A DNA stretch of 64,000 nucleotides from Candidatus Latescibacterota bacterium (GCA_022822725.1 JAJEAN010000007.1:259435-323434); one strand, 5' to 3'. Numbered from the stretch's first letter, positions 42,978-52,124 are shown. Program-made: numbers and translations. The notes: generated by a model from the letters alone, not told the origin.

Positions 42978-44327
42978 ATGGCCAATACCCTCCTGCTCAT
43001 CTCTGACGAGCACAACCCCTTCTATTCCTCGGTATACGGCCATCCCTTCGTCCGGACCCCCGCCATGGATCGACTTGCGGGGAACGGGGTCGTCTACGAC
43101 GGCGCCTACTGCCCTTCGCCCCTGTGCACACCCAGTCGGTCCGCCTTCATGTCGGGGCGCAGGGTGCACGAGATCCAGGCCTATTCCAACTGCGTCCTCG
43201 CCGTCGAACCGGACATACCCACCTACGGCCGCGTCCTGGCTGAACAGGACGTCTACTCCGTGCACGTGGGCAAAACGCACGTTTTCGCGCCGAGTAGTGA
43301 ACTGGGTTTCCGCGAGACGCGTCTCGGCGGCATGGATCGGGGCGCGGGCGACCCGGAAATCGGCCGCCGGCCATTCCGGATCAGGCAGGCCGCCGCGGAA
43401 AGGGCTGCCCAATTCGGCGTGAAAGCAGCGCATCTCCGCCTCGACCTGGATCGCGTCGATGCCGCCATAGACTGGTTGACGCACGCCGCGCCTACGCTGG
43501 AGCAGCCCTGGACGCTCACGGTTAATATCATCCATCCCCATTTCCCCCACTACACCTCGCAGGAGCTGTGGGATCTCTATCCCCAGGGCGGCGATCTGCC
43601 GGAATACGGGGCCAACGAGGAAACGGCCGGCCATCCGCGCGCCCGTGAAGTGCGCGAACATTTCCAGACGGACCGGTTCACCGAGGACCAGGTACGTGGC
43701 CAGCGAAGGGGTTACCTCGCCTGCGTGACCTTCGTGGACCGGCAACTGGCGCGCCTGGTCGAGGCGCTGAAAGAAGCGCGGCTGTACGACGATACCAATG
43801 TCATATACACGTCGGACCACGGGGAGATGCTCGGGAAGTTCGGCATGTGGTGGAAATGTTCCCTCTACGAAGACGCGAGCCGCATTCCCTGCATCGCTGC
43901 GGGGCCCGACTTTGAAGCCGGGATCCGGGTCTCGACGCCGGTGGATCTGCACGACGTGCAAGCGAGCCTGTTCGCATCGACAGGCGCCGACCGGCCGCCG
44001 GACTGGGTGGGCCGGCCCTTGCAGCATGTGCCCGCGGCCGATGATCAGCGCGTCGTGTTCTCGGAATACCATGGCCACGGAATCCGACATAGCGCCTTCA
44101 TGGTCCGAAAAGGGAAATGGAAATACATGCATCACGTGGACGCGCCGCATCAGCTGTTCGACCTCGACCAGGATCCCGATGAGTTGCGGAACGTCTACTC
44201 CGCGTTCCCCCGGGTGGCCGCGGACCTGGAAAGGGAACTCCGTTCGATCTGCGATCCCGAGGCGGAGGACGATCGCGCGGACCGGTTCATCGAGGCGCAG
44301 CTCGCGTCCATGGCGTCTGGCGACTGA
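42978..44327 (+). CDS. Sulfatase (formylglycine type), CTPSR variant
   Basis: 449 residues. The canonical motif CTPSR lies in SPLCTPSRSAFMSGR near residue 50, preceded by LLISDEHNPFYSSVYG with the first metal ligands. HVGKTHVF (near 95), NIIHPHFPHYTSQ and YTSDHGEMLGKFGMWWKCSLYEDASRIP complete the active site. The pattern resembles choline-sulfatase-like arylsulfatases. No signal peptide. The C-terminus is followed by an 18-bp tandem repeat that contains the stop codon. Confidence 0.93.
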   Translation: MANTLLLISDEHNPFYSSVYGHPFVRTPAMDRLAGNGVVYDGAYCPSPLCTPSRSAFMSGRRVHEIQAYSNCVLAVEPDIPTYGRVLAEQDVYSVHVGKTHVFAPSSELGFRETRLGGMDRGAGDPEIGRRPFRIRQAAAERAAQFGVKAAHLRLDLDRVDAAIDWLTHAAPTLEQPWTLTVNIIHPHFPHYTSQELWDLYPQGGDLPEYGANEETAGHPRAREVREHFQTDRFTEDQVRGQRRGYLACVTFVDRQLARLVEALKEARLYDDTNVIYTSDHGEMLGKFGMWWKCSLYEDASRIPCIAAGPDFEAGIRVSTPVDLHDVQASLFASTGADRPPDWVGRPLQHVPAADDQRVVFSEYHGHGIRHSAFMVRKGKWKYMHHVDAPHQLFDLDQDPDELRNVYSAFPRVAADLERELRSICDPEAEDDRADRFIEAQLASMASGD

Positions 44328-44378
44328 ATGCCGGCCGCCGTCTGAATGCCGGCCGCCGACCGAATGCCGACCGACAAC
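44325..44378. repeat. 18-bp tandem repeat starting with the sulfatase stop codon
   Basis: Units at 44325, 44343 and 44361. The first begins with the TGA stop of the upstream sulfatase, so the duplicated unit includes the stop and repeats it in frame at 44343. Confidence 0.92.
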
Positions 44379-44391
44379 CCGCCGGTGTGAT

Positions 44392-45804
44392 ATGAGCGAG
44401 AATAGATTGCTGGGCATCACCGTCCTGGCCGACTTCATCCTCAACGAAGGGGTGGACGCCGTGCTGGACAACCTCGTCGACCGGGCGGGCGCCACGGCCG
44501 TGGCCGTCAATCCCACGGTGACTGCACCGTCCGGGGAAGGGATCGGTTCCTTCCAGCCGCCCAGTGACGCCGGCAGCAGTCCCCGCCTTTTCGATCGGCC
44601 GCTGTGGGGGCGGCGCTCGCTCTGGGTCCGGAGCGCACCGAGCTATAAGCCACGACGGTCCTATTATGCCGATTCCCCGTACAAACCCCGTGAACCCAAC
44701 GAACTGACGGACGCCCACGGCGACCTGATCGAACGGTTCATCGACGCGGCGCTGGACCGCGGGCTCGAGGTCTATCTGCAGCTGAGCGGCGCGACGCCGC
44801 CGGGACTGAAGGACGATGACCGGCCGAGACGGCCCGACGGGCAGTTGCCGGACCGCATGGCCGACACGGGCTGCCTCGCCAGCGAGGGGATCCGGGCTTA
44901 CATCGCCGCCTACGTGCGGGACCTGCTCGAACAGTATCCCCAGGTAACCGGCTTTCGGCCGGACTGGCCGGAGTACCCCTGTTACAAGCTGGACGAGGCC
45001 TTCCAGGATTTCAATCCCCAGGTGGCGCGCTGGGCATCGGCCAACCGGTTCGACTACGGGGCCATCCACCGGGACGTGCGGGCGGCCTACGACTACCTGC
45101 ACGGACGGCTTGAAAACCGGGACCTGCTCGACCTGAGCGGACCTTGCCGGGGCGCGGCGACGCTGGCTACCGTCTTCCGGTCCTTTCCCGGTATCGTGCA
45201 ATGGTTGCGCTTGAAATCCGCCCTGTCCAACGACCTGCTGCGGCACTGGAGGTCCGTGATCACGACGCACGGCGGTCCCGGGAAGAAGCTGTCGGCCAAC
45301 GCCTTCATGACGCCCCTCACTCTGTGGACCGGCTTCGATTTCCGCAGCGCGCCGGATATCTGCGACGCGGTATCCCCCAAGCTGTATACCATGCACTGGT
45401 CGGTCATGGTGGAATTCTGGGGGCGGAGGCTGCTCGAACACAATCCCGGCCTGGACGAAGGGCTGCTCGTGCGGGCGCTTGCCCACCTGTTCGACCTGGG
45501 CGATGAGATCACCGCCACCCGCATCGATCAATACGGGTATCCCGGCCCCGATGAACCCCATCCTATTCCCGACGACGCGCAACGGCGGCGGATCGGGCAG
45601 GTCTGTGCCGATGTGAACGGCCGGGCGCTGGTCACTCCCCTCATGCACGGATACGGCCCGCACTACGATTTCGTCCGGCGTTTCCGCCTGGTGGCGGAGA
45701 GTCCGGCCGATGGCGTATGGATCAACCGGTACGGCTACCTCAGCGACGGCAAACTGGACGCGGTGGGCCGCATCTGGCGGCAGTCCCGGCGGCAGTCCCG
45801 ATGA
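44392..45804 (+). CDS. Unrecognised enzyme-like protein, possible TIM-barrel glycoside hydrolase relative
   Basis: 470 residues. Not assigned to a family with certainty. The layout is like a TIM-barrel hydrolase: ITVLADFI at the start, DRGLEVYLQLSGATPPG (near residue 125), VTGFRPDWPEYPCY with acidic and aromatic residues (near 190), SPKLYTMHWSVMVEFW (near 330) and GVWINRYGYL near the end. Acidic residues at strand ends, such as DWPEY, are candidate catalytic positions. No signal peptide. ATG 44392 follows the repeat array; the open frame back to 43798 is a shadow of the sulfatase. The last residues RQSRRQSR come from a 12-bp duplication. Context suggests glycoside cleavage alongside desulfation. 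Confidence 0.7.
   Translation: MSENRLLGITVLADFILNEGVDAVLDNLVDRAGATAVAVNPTVTAPSGEGIGSFQPPSDAGSSPRLFDRPLWGRRSLWVRSAPSYKPRRSYYADSPYKPREPNELTDAHGDLIERFIDAALDRGLEVYLQLSGATPPGLKDDDRPRRPDGQLPDRMADTGCLASEGIRAYIAAYVRDLLEQYPQVTGFRPDWPEYPCYKLDEAFQDFNPQVARWASANRFDYGAIHRDVRAAYDYLHGRLENRDLLDLSGPCRGAATLATVFRSFPGIVQWLRLKSALSNDLLRHWRSVITTHGGPGKKLSANAFMTPLTLWTGFDFRSAPDICDAVSPKLYTMHWSVMVEFWGRRLLEHNPGLDEGLLVRALAHLFDLGDEITATRIDQYGYPGPDEPHPIPDDAQRRRIGQVCADVNGRALVTPLMHGYGPHYDFVRRFRLVAESPADGVWINRYGYLSDGKLDAVGRIWRQSRRQSR
45778..45801. repeat. 12-bp tandem duplication immediately before a stop codon
   Basis: CGGCAGTCCCGG then CGGCAGTCCCGA, followed directly by TGA, the stop of the preceding gene. It lengthens the protein by one RQSR unit. 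Confidence 0.8.
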
Positions 45805-45874
45805 GCGCCGGCGTTTCCCAACGGACATTTCACGAGGTCGGCCGCATCTTGTGCCACCTCCAGGCAGAAAACCT

Positions 45875-47401
45875 ATGACCCGTCCCAACATCCTCTTCGT
45901 CATGACGGACCAGCAGCGCTTCGATACGATCGCCGCGCTGGGCAACGAGCACATTTACACCCCCAACCTGGACCGTCTCGTGCGCCGGGGCGTGTCGTTT
46001 ACCCGTGGCTACTCGACCTGTCCCGTGTGCGTAGCGGCGCGGACGACCATCCGCACGGGCTGTGACCCGCCCACGACCCGCGTATTCAGCAACGGCCGGT
46101 CCGCGCCCGTGCCCGGCCAGGCCGATACGCTCGAGGAGCGGTGCGGAGACTATCTCGCACGCACGCTTTCGGCAGCGGGTTACCGGACCTTCGGCGTGGG
46201 GAAGTTCCATACCTTCCCGTGGAACGAGGACGTGGGCTATGCGTCCCAGCTTCACAGCGAGGAACTCTACGGCAGCCCGGAGCAGCGACGCGGAGACGCC
46301 TACTCGGGCTGGATCGCCCGCGAGCACCCGGAATTCGACTATATCGAGGCGCTCATGGGGGAGCGGACCGAAATGTACTACATGCCCCAGGTGAGCCCGC
46401 TGCCCGCTCACCTGACCGTAGAGTCCTGGGCCGCGGACCGTGCGATCGAAGCGCTTGGCGCGGCCGACGACCGGCCCTATTTCGGTTTCGTTTCCTTCAT
46501 CGGCCCCCATCCACCCTTCGCGCCGCCCGTGCCCTTCAACCGGATCTACGACCCCGACCGCATGCCGGGTCCGGTGCGCGGGGATCTCTCGGTGGACCAC
46601 CTGGACGAACAGATTCCCTTCATGAACCGGATCATCTGGGCGGATGAAATAAACGACGCGCAGACCCGCGTCCTCAAGGCCCGGTATTACGGAGAAATCA
46701 CCTACATCGACGATTGCCTGGGCCGGTTACTGGACGCCGTCGAGGCCCGCGAGGATGCCGGCAACACGCTCATCTGCTTCTTCTCGGACCACGGCGACCA
46801 CCTCGGAGATCATACCGCGTGGCAGAAGGAGAGTTTCTTCGACGTCTCCGCCCGTGTGCCCTTCCTGGTAAGCTGGCCCGACCGTCTGCCCAGGGACGTT
46901 CGACGAGACGACCTGGTCTGCCTTACCGATCTCTTCGCCATCGCTACCCACGCCGCCGGCCGGACTCAGGCACGCGACGGGGTGGACGTGCTCGGCGTGC
47001 TGGAAGGCACGGCCGCGCCCAGGGAAACCCTCTTCGGGTATTACGGCGAACCGGGGACGGACCGGTTCAAAATCATGGTACGAAGCGGCGATTGGAAGTA
47101 TATTTACTTTGCGAACGGCGGCAGGGAGCAGCTGTTCAACACGGCCGAAGACCCGGCCGAATTGGAGAACCGGGCCGCGTATGACCGGGATGTCGCCGAC
47201 GACCTGGTCCGTCGCGGTGTGCAGGCTTGCGGACATCCGGGTGCGTCCGACGCCCTGGATGGCGACAGGCTGCGTTCCTTTCCCTACTCGAAGTGGGCGG
47301 CCTCCCGCGTCTACCAGTTCGACCGGTCGCGCGGCGTTCGGGGGTTTCCCGGTCATCCGCGCGATGTGCTGGATCCGTGGATCCGGCGCGGCCGGCGATA
47401 G
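45875..47401 (+). CDS. Sulfatase (formylglycine type), CVAAR variant
   Basis: 508 residues. The metal-binding start is NILFVMTDQQRFDTIAALGN. The modified motif reads CPVCVAARTTIRTG, that is C-V-A-A-R, fitting the relaxed C-x-(P/A)-x-R pattern accepted by the radical-SAM maturases. VGKFHTFPWNEDVGY, FVSFIGPHPPFAPP and FFSDHGDHLGDHTAWQKESFFD complete the site. No signal peptide. The start ATG 45875 is where the domain begins; the open frame to 45710 overlaps the preceding gene. The maturase gene follows after 63 bp, so this enzyme is probably its direct client. Confidence 0.92.
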   Translation: MTRPNILFVMTDQQRFDTIAALGNEHIYTPNLDRLVRRGVSFTRGYSTCPVCVAARTTIRTGCDPPTTRVFSNGRSAPVPGQADTLEERCGDYLARTLSAAGYRTFGVGKFHTFPWNEDVGYASQLHSEELYGSPEQRRGDAYSGWIAREHPEFDYIEALMGERTEMYYMPQVSPLPAHLTVESWAADRAIEALGAADDRPYFGFVSFIGPHPPFAPPVPFNRIYDPDRMPGPVRGDLSVDHLDEQIPFMNRIIWADEINDAQTRVLKARYYGEITYIDDCLGRLLDAVEAREDAGNTLICFFSDHGDHLGDHTAWQKESFFDVSARVPFLVSWPDRLPRDVRRDDLVCLTDLFAIATHAAGRTQARDGVDVLGVLEGTAAPRETLFGYYGEPGTDRFKIMVRSGDWKYIYFANGGREQLFNTAEDPAELENRAAYDRDVADDLVRRGVQACGHPGASDALDGDRLRSFPYSKWAASRVYQFDRSRGVRGFPGHPRDVLDPWIRRGRR

Positions 47402-47464
47402 CCCCGGACATCCCGGGATAACGACATTCAGAACGGTCCTGACGGTCCGCGGCAAGAGACCAAC

Positions 47465-48811
47465 ATGAACCCAGTCGACGCAACGACCGCAGTCCCGGCA
47501 TCGTCCATGCCCTCGGCCGGAGGAGATCCGGTCCCGGTCCCGGCGTTTCACGTGATGATGAAACCCCGGGGGGCCATCTGCAATCTCGACTGCAAATACT
47601 GCTACTTCCTCGCCAAGGAGGATCTGTATCCGGGCAGCGGGTTCCGCATGTCCGACGACCTGCTCGAGGAGTACATCCGGCAGTACATCGAAGCCCAGCA
47701 GGTGCCGGAAGTCACTTTCGCCTGGCAGGGCGGCGAGCCCACCCTCATGGGGCTCGAGTTCTTTCAAAAAGCCGTCGAACTCCAGAAGAAATACCAGAAA
47801 CCCGATACACGGATCTTCAACTCCCTGCAGACCAACGGCACGCTCCTCGACGCGGACTGGTGCCGTTTCTTCCACGAAAACGACTTCCTGATCGGCCTGA
47901 GCCTGGACGGACCCCGGGCGCTGCATGACGCCTACCGGGTCGACAAGGGCGGCAAGCCGACCTTCGACACGGTGATGGGTGCGGCGGAGATGATGCAGGC
48001 AAGCGCGGTTGAGTTCAACATCCTGACGACGGTCCACGCGGCAAACGCGGAACATCCAGTCGAAGTATACCGCTTCATGCGGGACGTGGTGAAGACGCGG
48101 TTCATGCAGTTCATCCCCATCGTGGAACGGGACAACCACACCGGGTACCAGGAAGGCACCGAGGTGACGAAGCGGTCGGTGACGGGGAAACAATACGGCC
48201 GGTTCCTGATCCGGATTTTCGACGAATGGGTGCGCCGGGACGTGGGGAAAATGTACGTGCAGATCTTCGACGTATCGCTCGCCGCCTGGTCCGGCCAGAG
48301 CCCCGGGCTGTGTATCTTCATGGAGACCTGCGGCGATGCCCTGGCCCTGGAGCACAACGGGGATCTCTACGCCTGCGATCACTACGTGGAGCCGGACTAC
48401 TTCCTGGGCAATATCACCGAGATCCCCATGATGGAGATGGTCCTGTCCGAGCAGCAACGGGCCTTCGGGCAGGCCAAGCTGGAAACGCTGCCGCAGTACT
48501 GCCTGTCATGCGACGTGCGGTTCATCTGCAACGGGGGCTGTCCGAAGAACCGTATCATCACGACGCCCGACGGCGAACCGGGCCTGAACTACCTGTGCGA
48601 GGGGTACAAGGCCTTCTTCCACCACATAGACGGCCCCATGCGGTTCATGGCCAACGAACTGCGCCACAGGCGGGCTCCCGCCAACGTAATGACGTACATC
48701 CGCCGGCAGGAAACGGAACGCAGGCTGCGGCAGGCGTTCAAATCTGCGGGGAGAAACGACCCGTGTCCGTGCGGAAGCAGGTTGAAGTACAAGCGTTGCC
48801 ACGGCAGGTAG
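47465..48811 (+). CDS. Anaerobic-type sulfatase maturase (radical SAM), with C-terminal SEC-C motif
   Basis: 448 residues. The radical SAM cluster is CNLDCKYCYF near residue 40, followed by WQGGEPTLMG. SPASM-type Cys clusters follow: LYACDHYV, CLSCDVRFICNGGCPKNR. This is the anSME/AslB architecture that turns the sulfatase Cys or Ser into formylglycine without oxygen. The final ~20 residues, NDPCPCGSRLKYKRCHG, are a SEC-C zinc motif not part of the core enzyme, perhaps helping it bind nascent sulfatase or the Sec machinery. Last gene of the cluster; a tandem repeat starts 6 nt after its stop. Confidence 0.95.
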   Translation: MNPVDATTAVPASSMPSAGGDPVPVPAFHVMMKPRGAICNLDCKYCYFLAKEDLYPGSGFRMSDDLLEEYIRQYIEAQQVPEVTFAWQGGEPTLMGLEFFQKAVELQKKYQKPDTRIFNSLQTNGTLLDADWCRFFHENDFLIGLSLDGPRALHDAYRVDKGGKPTFDTVMGAAEMMQASAVEFNILTTVHAANAEHPVEVYRFMRDVVKTRFMQFIPIVERDNHTGYQEGTEVTKRSVTGKQYGRFLIRIFDEWVRRDVGKMYVQIFDVSLAAWSGQSPGLCIFMETCGDALALEHNGDLYACDHYVEPDYFLGNITEIPMMEMVLSEQQRAFGQAKLETLPQYCLSCDVRFICNGGCPKNRIITTPDGEPGLNYLCEGYKAFFHHIDGPMRFMANELRHRRAPANVMTYIRRQETERRLRQAFKSAGRNDPCPCGSRLKYKRCHGR

Positions 48812-48816
48812 GCCTG

Positions 48817-48897
48817 CGACCGGCCCGCCGCGCACCAGACCTTCGACCGGCTCGCTGCGCACCAGACCTTCGACCGGCCCGCCGCGCACCTCACCGG
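48817..48897. repeat. 27-bp tandem repeat behind the maturase stop
   Basis: Units at 48817, 48844 and 48871 (third diverging at its end) share CGACCGG, GCGCACCAGACCTT. It begins five bases after the maturase TAG and reaches to about 10 bp from the convergent GPP34 stop. Confidence 0.9.
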
Positions 48898-48907
48898 CGC
48901 TCGATCC

Positions 48908-49561
48908 TCACATATAGTAGCCGCGTTCCACCGCAAGGGTGAGGGACATTTCGATGTCCGAGATCGCCCTGGACATGGCCTGGCCGATGAGGTCCAGCTT
49001 GCGCACCTGATCGATGCGATCGGCGGCCTGGGAGAGTTCCCGCGCGGACAGGATCTCTTTGAAGAGGTTGCACGCGTGGGCGAGGTTGATGATCACGACG
49101 TCGCGCGGGCTGGGGATTTTATCGCTGAACAGCACTTCCATGATACGGAGTTTGACTTCACGCTCGGCCGTTCCATCGATGACCGGATAGCGCCGCGACC
49201 GGAACACCCACAGGAACTGGCCTTCCTCCCTTTTCAGAATACCCCGTTCGACGAGCCGGTCGATGGCCGTCTCCCGGATGTCGTCGGCGCGGTCGACGAC
49301 GTGCTCGATCCAGTACCGGGCCCCGTGCGTTTCGGATGACGCCGCAATATCCGCGAGCACGGGGTCGAGGAGATTGTCTTCCAGGGGATTCGAGTCCATG
49401 AGGACCAGCTTGTCGACATCGGTGTCGATTCGGTTTTCGAGGGCGAGGTCCATCAACACGCCACCGGCAAGACCGTAACGTACCAGACGGTCGGGCACGC
49501 CCACGAATTTCCCGTCGTCGTCGAGCATGAGCAGCATGATCTCTTCCGCGAATCTTAACAT
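48908..49561 (-). CDS. GPP34 (GOLPH3-like) family phosphoprotein
   Basis: 217 residues, all-helical. MLRFAEEIMLLMLDDDGKFVG, RYGLAGGVLMDLALENRIDTD and VERGILKREEG match bacterial relatives of the eukaryotic Golgi phosphoprotein 3, which binds PI4P and retains glycosyltransferases. The bacterial role is not established. GGGGAG precedes two adjacent ATGs; the second (49561) has the better 5-nt spacing, and 49564 adds one Met. The frame extends to 49654 without further start signals. It stands alone and converges with the sulfatase cluster. Confidence 0.82.
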   Translation of the reverse strand: MLRFAEEIMLLMLDDDGKFVGVPDRLVRYGLAGGVLMDLALENRIDTDVDKLVLMDSNPLEDNLLDPVLADIAASSETHGARYWIEHVVDRADDIRETAIDRLVERGILKREEGQFLWVFRSRRYPVIDGTAEREVKLRIMEVLFSDKIPSPRDVVIINLAHACNLFKEILSARELSQAADRIDQVRKLDLIGQAMSRAISDIEMSLTLAVERGYYM

Positions 49562-49744
49562 CATCTCTCCCCGGTCGTTGTTCGAAGTTCGTGTGTGCCG
49601 CTGGTGTCCCCGCCATCCGGAGGAATACGGTATGAACCAATAATAACCAACCACCCTTTATTTTACAATATGAAACTATAATACGTGTTCAATTTCGTGC
49701 CCGGTGTCAAGGGAATAAAGCGACTCCGGGACGGCGGTGTCGCT

Positions 49745-52117
49745 TCAGAAATGACGCGCGAGTTCCACGCCCCAGTAAGGCGGTTCGTTGACGAAACCGG
49801 TCAGGTTGTTGAAATCGATTCCGCCGGTCAGCGATACGTCATCGAATACGTTCCGGCCGACCAGGGATATCTCCGTCCCGCTTTTGCCCACCAGATAGGA
49901 AAGGCGCACGCCGCATTCCAGCAGCCGGTCGTCCTGGAATTCCACGGATTCGTAGAGAAAGAAGCGTACCGAGCTGCGGTAGGCCAGGTCGGCGGAGGCA
50001 ACGAGAAAGGAACCGCCGGGAAGGGCTACCGGATAGCTCAGGGTCGCATCCGCGATCCACCTGGGCGCCTGGGGCAGCCCGTTGCCGTCGATCAGGACTG
50101 TGCCGGGCTCCGGCCCCGGTGGATCCAGCACGGTGCACGGCGCGCCGCAAGGCTGCACGGCGAGTTCCCTGTCGTCGATCCGGGTATGATTGTAACTCAG
50201 GCCGCCCGAGATCTGCATGCCACCCGGCGGCGCGAGGGCCACCTCCGCCTCGAACCCCCGTCCCAGGGTTCTGTCCGCGTTGACCAGCCGGTTGAAGTTG
50301 GTCTCGCCGCCCACGGCGGTGAGTTGCTGGTTCCGCAACCGGTAGTGAAACGCGGCCACGTCGAGGTGGAGCCGCCCGTCCCACAGGCGCAGTTTGGCCC
50401 CGCCTTCGATGGAGTTTATCGTTTCCGTCCCGGCTATGGAAACCTCGTCGCCGAAGAGCAGCCGGCCCTGGATACTCGGAGCGCGGAAACCCCGCGCGGC
50501 GCGCAGGTAGGTCTGGACAAGGGGTGACGCGGAATACCGCATGCTCAGGTCGCCGCTCCACGCGTTGTCGGCCGGATTGCGCCGGACGGGGCCGATCGTG
50601 CCGGCGCCGGTGACTGCGGGTGCCTCGTCCCGCCACGCCGAGTAGTCCTTCGCGTCGCGGGAAAACCGAAACCCTCCGGCGAGCTCCAACGCGTCTCCCA
50701 GGTGCAGAGTGGATGCGAGGAATGCGGCCCACACCCGGGCCTCCTGGTGCTGCCGCGTGAAACCGTCGGAGGTCCCGCCGGCGAGCGTATCGTAGTTGTA
50801 ATCCTCGATGTCCACCGATTCATTCAGGTAGTACATCCCGACCTGGTAGTCCAGGGGCCGGTGTTCCTGGCTCACCAGGCGTAATTCCTGGCTGATCTGG
50901 CGCAGGTAGGGGATGCCCCCCGATGTTTCGGACGGAAAAGGGATCGCCCCCGGTCCGCTGGGTGGGCTGAATACGGCGCCGAAGCCGCCGTCTACATCAC
51001 CACGGGCGAAGCTCTCGAGCCGTTCCATGCCGGTCAGGGACACGAGCTGGTGTGGGCCGATCAGGTAACGAAGTTCCACGGACATGCCGTGGGCGCGCAG
51101 TTCCTGCCTGTTAAGACCGTCGATTGCGATCCGGTCCCGGGTGAAACCTTCCACCAGGCCGCCGCGGACGGGTTCGATGGCGTTGGCGCGGAACGCCCGC
51201 GCGGAGCCGTCCAGGTCGCGGGCATGAAGCTTGACCAGCGATTCGAAATCCGGCGAGGGCTGCCAGCTCAACTGGAGGCGGCCGGCCAGTTCCCGGAACC
51301 CGGCAATGGCTTCATTCGGACCGTCGTATTCGTTTTCTACCCAATCGTCCCGTCGCTGCAGCAGCACCGAGAGCCGCGCCGAAAGGCCGTTGGATCCGAG
51401 CGGTCCCGATACCGCTCCCTCGAAAACGGCGTTGTTGAATCGTCCGTAACCCAGGCGGCCGAACCCTTCGAGTGCTTCTGTCGGACGCGCTGATTCCAGC
51501 TTGATGATGCCCGCCGGCGTGTTCCGGCCGAACAGGGTCCCCTGGGGGCCGCGCAGTACCTCGATCCGGTCCAGGTCGAAGGCGGGATAGCCCTTGAGCA
51601 TGACGTTTTCCAGCACGATGCCGTCATAGACCACGGAAACGGGTTGCGAGGCGTTCAGGTCGAAGTCCGTGTTGCCGAGGCCCCGAATGTAGATACGCGG
51701 AAAAACCCGGCCGTAGGAGGACTCCATCTGCAGGCTGGGCACCCGGTTCGAAAGGAATCGCAGGTCAGGGCCGGAAGCGCGAAGGGCGGTGGACTTCGCT
51801 TCCTGTATGGTGGACAGGGACAGCGGGACTTCGAAAGCGGGCTGTGCACGCTTGCGCGCCGTAACCACGATTTCCTCCATCACGAAGGTGGCCTCGTCGA
51901 GTGGACTCGTGCTTTCTGTGCCGGCCTGTTCGATTTGCCCGGGAGGTTCGGAGTGGTCCGGTCCTTCGTCCGCCGGACGATTGTCCTGCGCCGCGACCAC
52001 GCCGGCGGTGAACACGAGGGCCAGGTTCAGCATCGTCCACGTGCCGAAGGAGAGGGCCGCGTGCGTTGCGTGCCGCCGGGCGGTTTCGCGGGAAGTAATC
52101 GTTTTGTCTATACGCAT
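49745..52117 (-). CDS. TonB-dependent outer-membrane receptor
   Basis: 790 residues, complete. The N-terminal leader has a hydrophobic stretch ending AQDNRP (about residue 44). The TonB box and plug begin at EEIVVTARKR (near 82), with IYIRGLGNTDFD and VLRGPQGTLFGRNTPAG as standard plug motifs. The barrel ends with WGVELARHF, an aromatic terminus. Overall like the iron-siderophore/vitamin receptors common in alpha-proteobacteria and relatives. Substrate not identifiable. A promoter lies at 52195-52223, and the leader between them carries a 16-bp array that supplies the Shine-Dalgarno. Confidence 0.93.
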   Translation of the reverse strand: MRIDKTITSRETARRHATHAALSFGTWTMLNLALVFTAGVVAAQDNRPADEGPDHSEPPGQIEQAGTESTSPLDEATFVMEEIVVTARKRAQPAFEVPLSLSTIQEAKSTALRASGPDLRFLSNRVPSLQMESSYGRVFPRIYIRGLGNTDFDLNASQPVSVVYDGIVLENVMLKGYPAFDLDRIEVLRGPQGTLFGRNTPAGIIKLESARPTEALEGFGRLGYGRFNNAVFEGAVSGPLGSNGLSARLSVLLQRRDDWVENEYDGPNEAIAGFRELAGRLQLSWQPSPDFESLVKLHARDLDGSARAFRANAIEPVRGGLVEGFTRDRIAIDGLNRQELRAHGMSVELRYLIGPHQLVSLTGMERLESFARGDVDGGFGAVFSPPSGPGAIPFPSETSGGIPYLRQISQELRLVSQEHRPLDYQVGMYYLNESVDIEDYNYDTLAGGTSDGFTRQHQEARVWAAFLASTLHLGDALELAGGFRFSRDAKDYSAWRDEAPAVTGAGTIGPVRRNPADNAWSGDLSMRYSASPLVQTYLRAARGFRAPSIQGRLLFGDEVSIAGTETINSIEGGAKLRLWDGRLHLDVAAFHYRLRNQQLTAVGGETNFNRLVNADRTLGRGFEAEVALAPPGGMQISGGLSYNHTRIDDRELAVQPCGAPCTVLDPPGPEPGTVLIDGNGLPQAPRWIADATLSYPVALPGGSFLVASADLAYRSSVRFFLYESVEFQDDRLLECGVRLSYLVGKSGTEISLVGRNVFDDVSLTGGIDFNNLTGFVNEPPYWGVELARHF

Positions 52118-52124
52118 AGATTTC

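Noticed and set aside
43798-44391. Long N-terminal extension of the TIM-barrel-like gene
   Set aside because: It lies entirely within the sulfatase gene in another frame, is Arg/Ser-rich like other shadows, and crosses the repeat array. A clean ATG exists at 44392.
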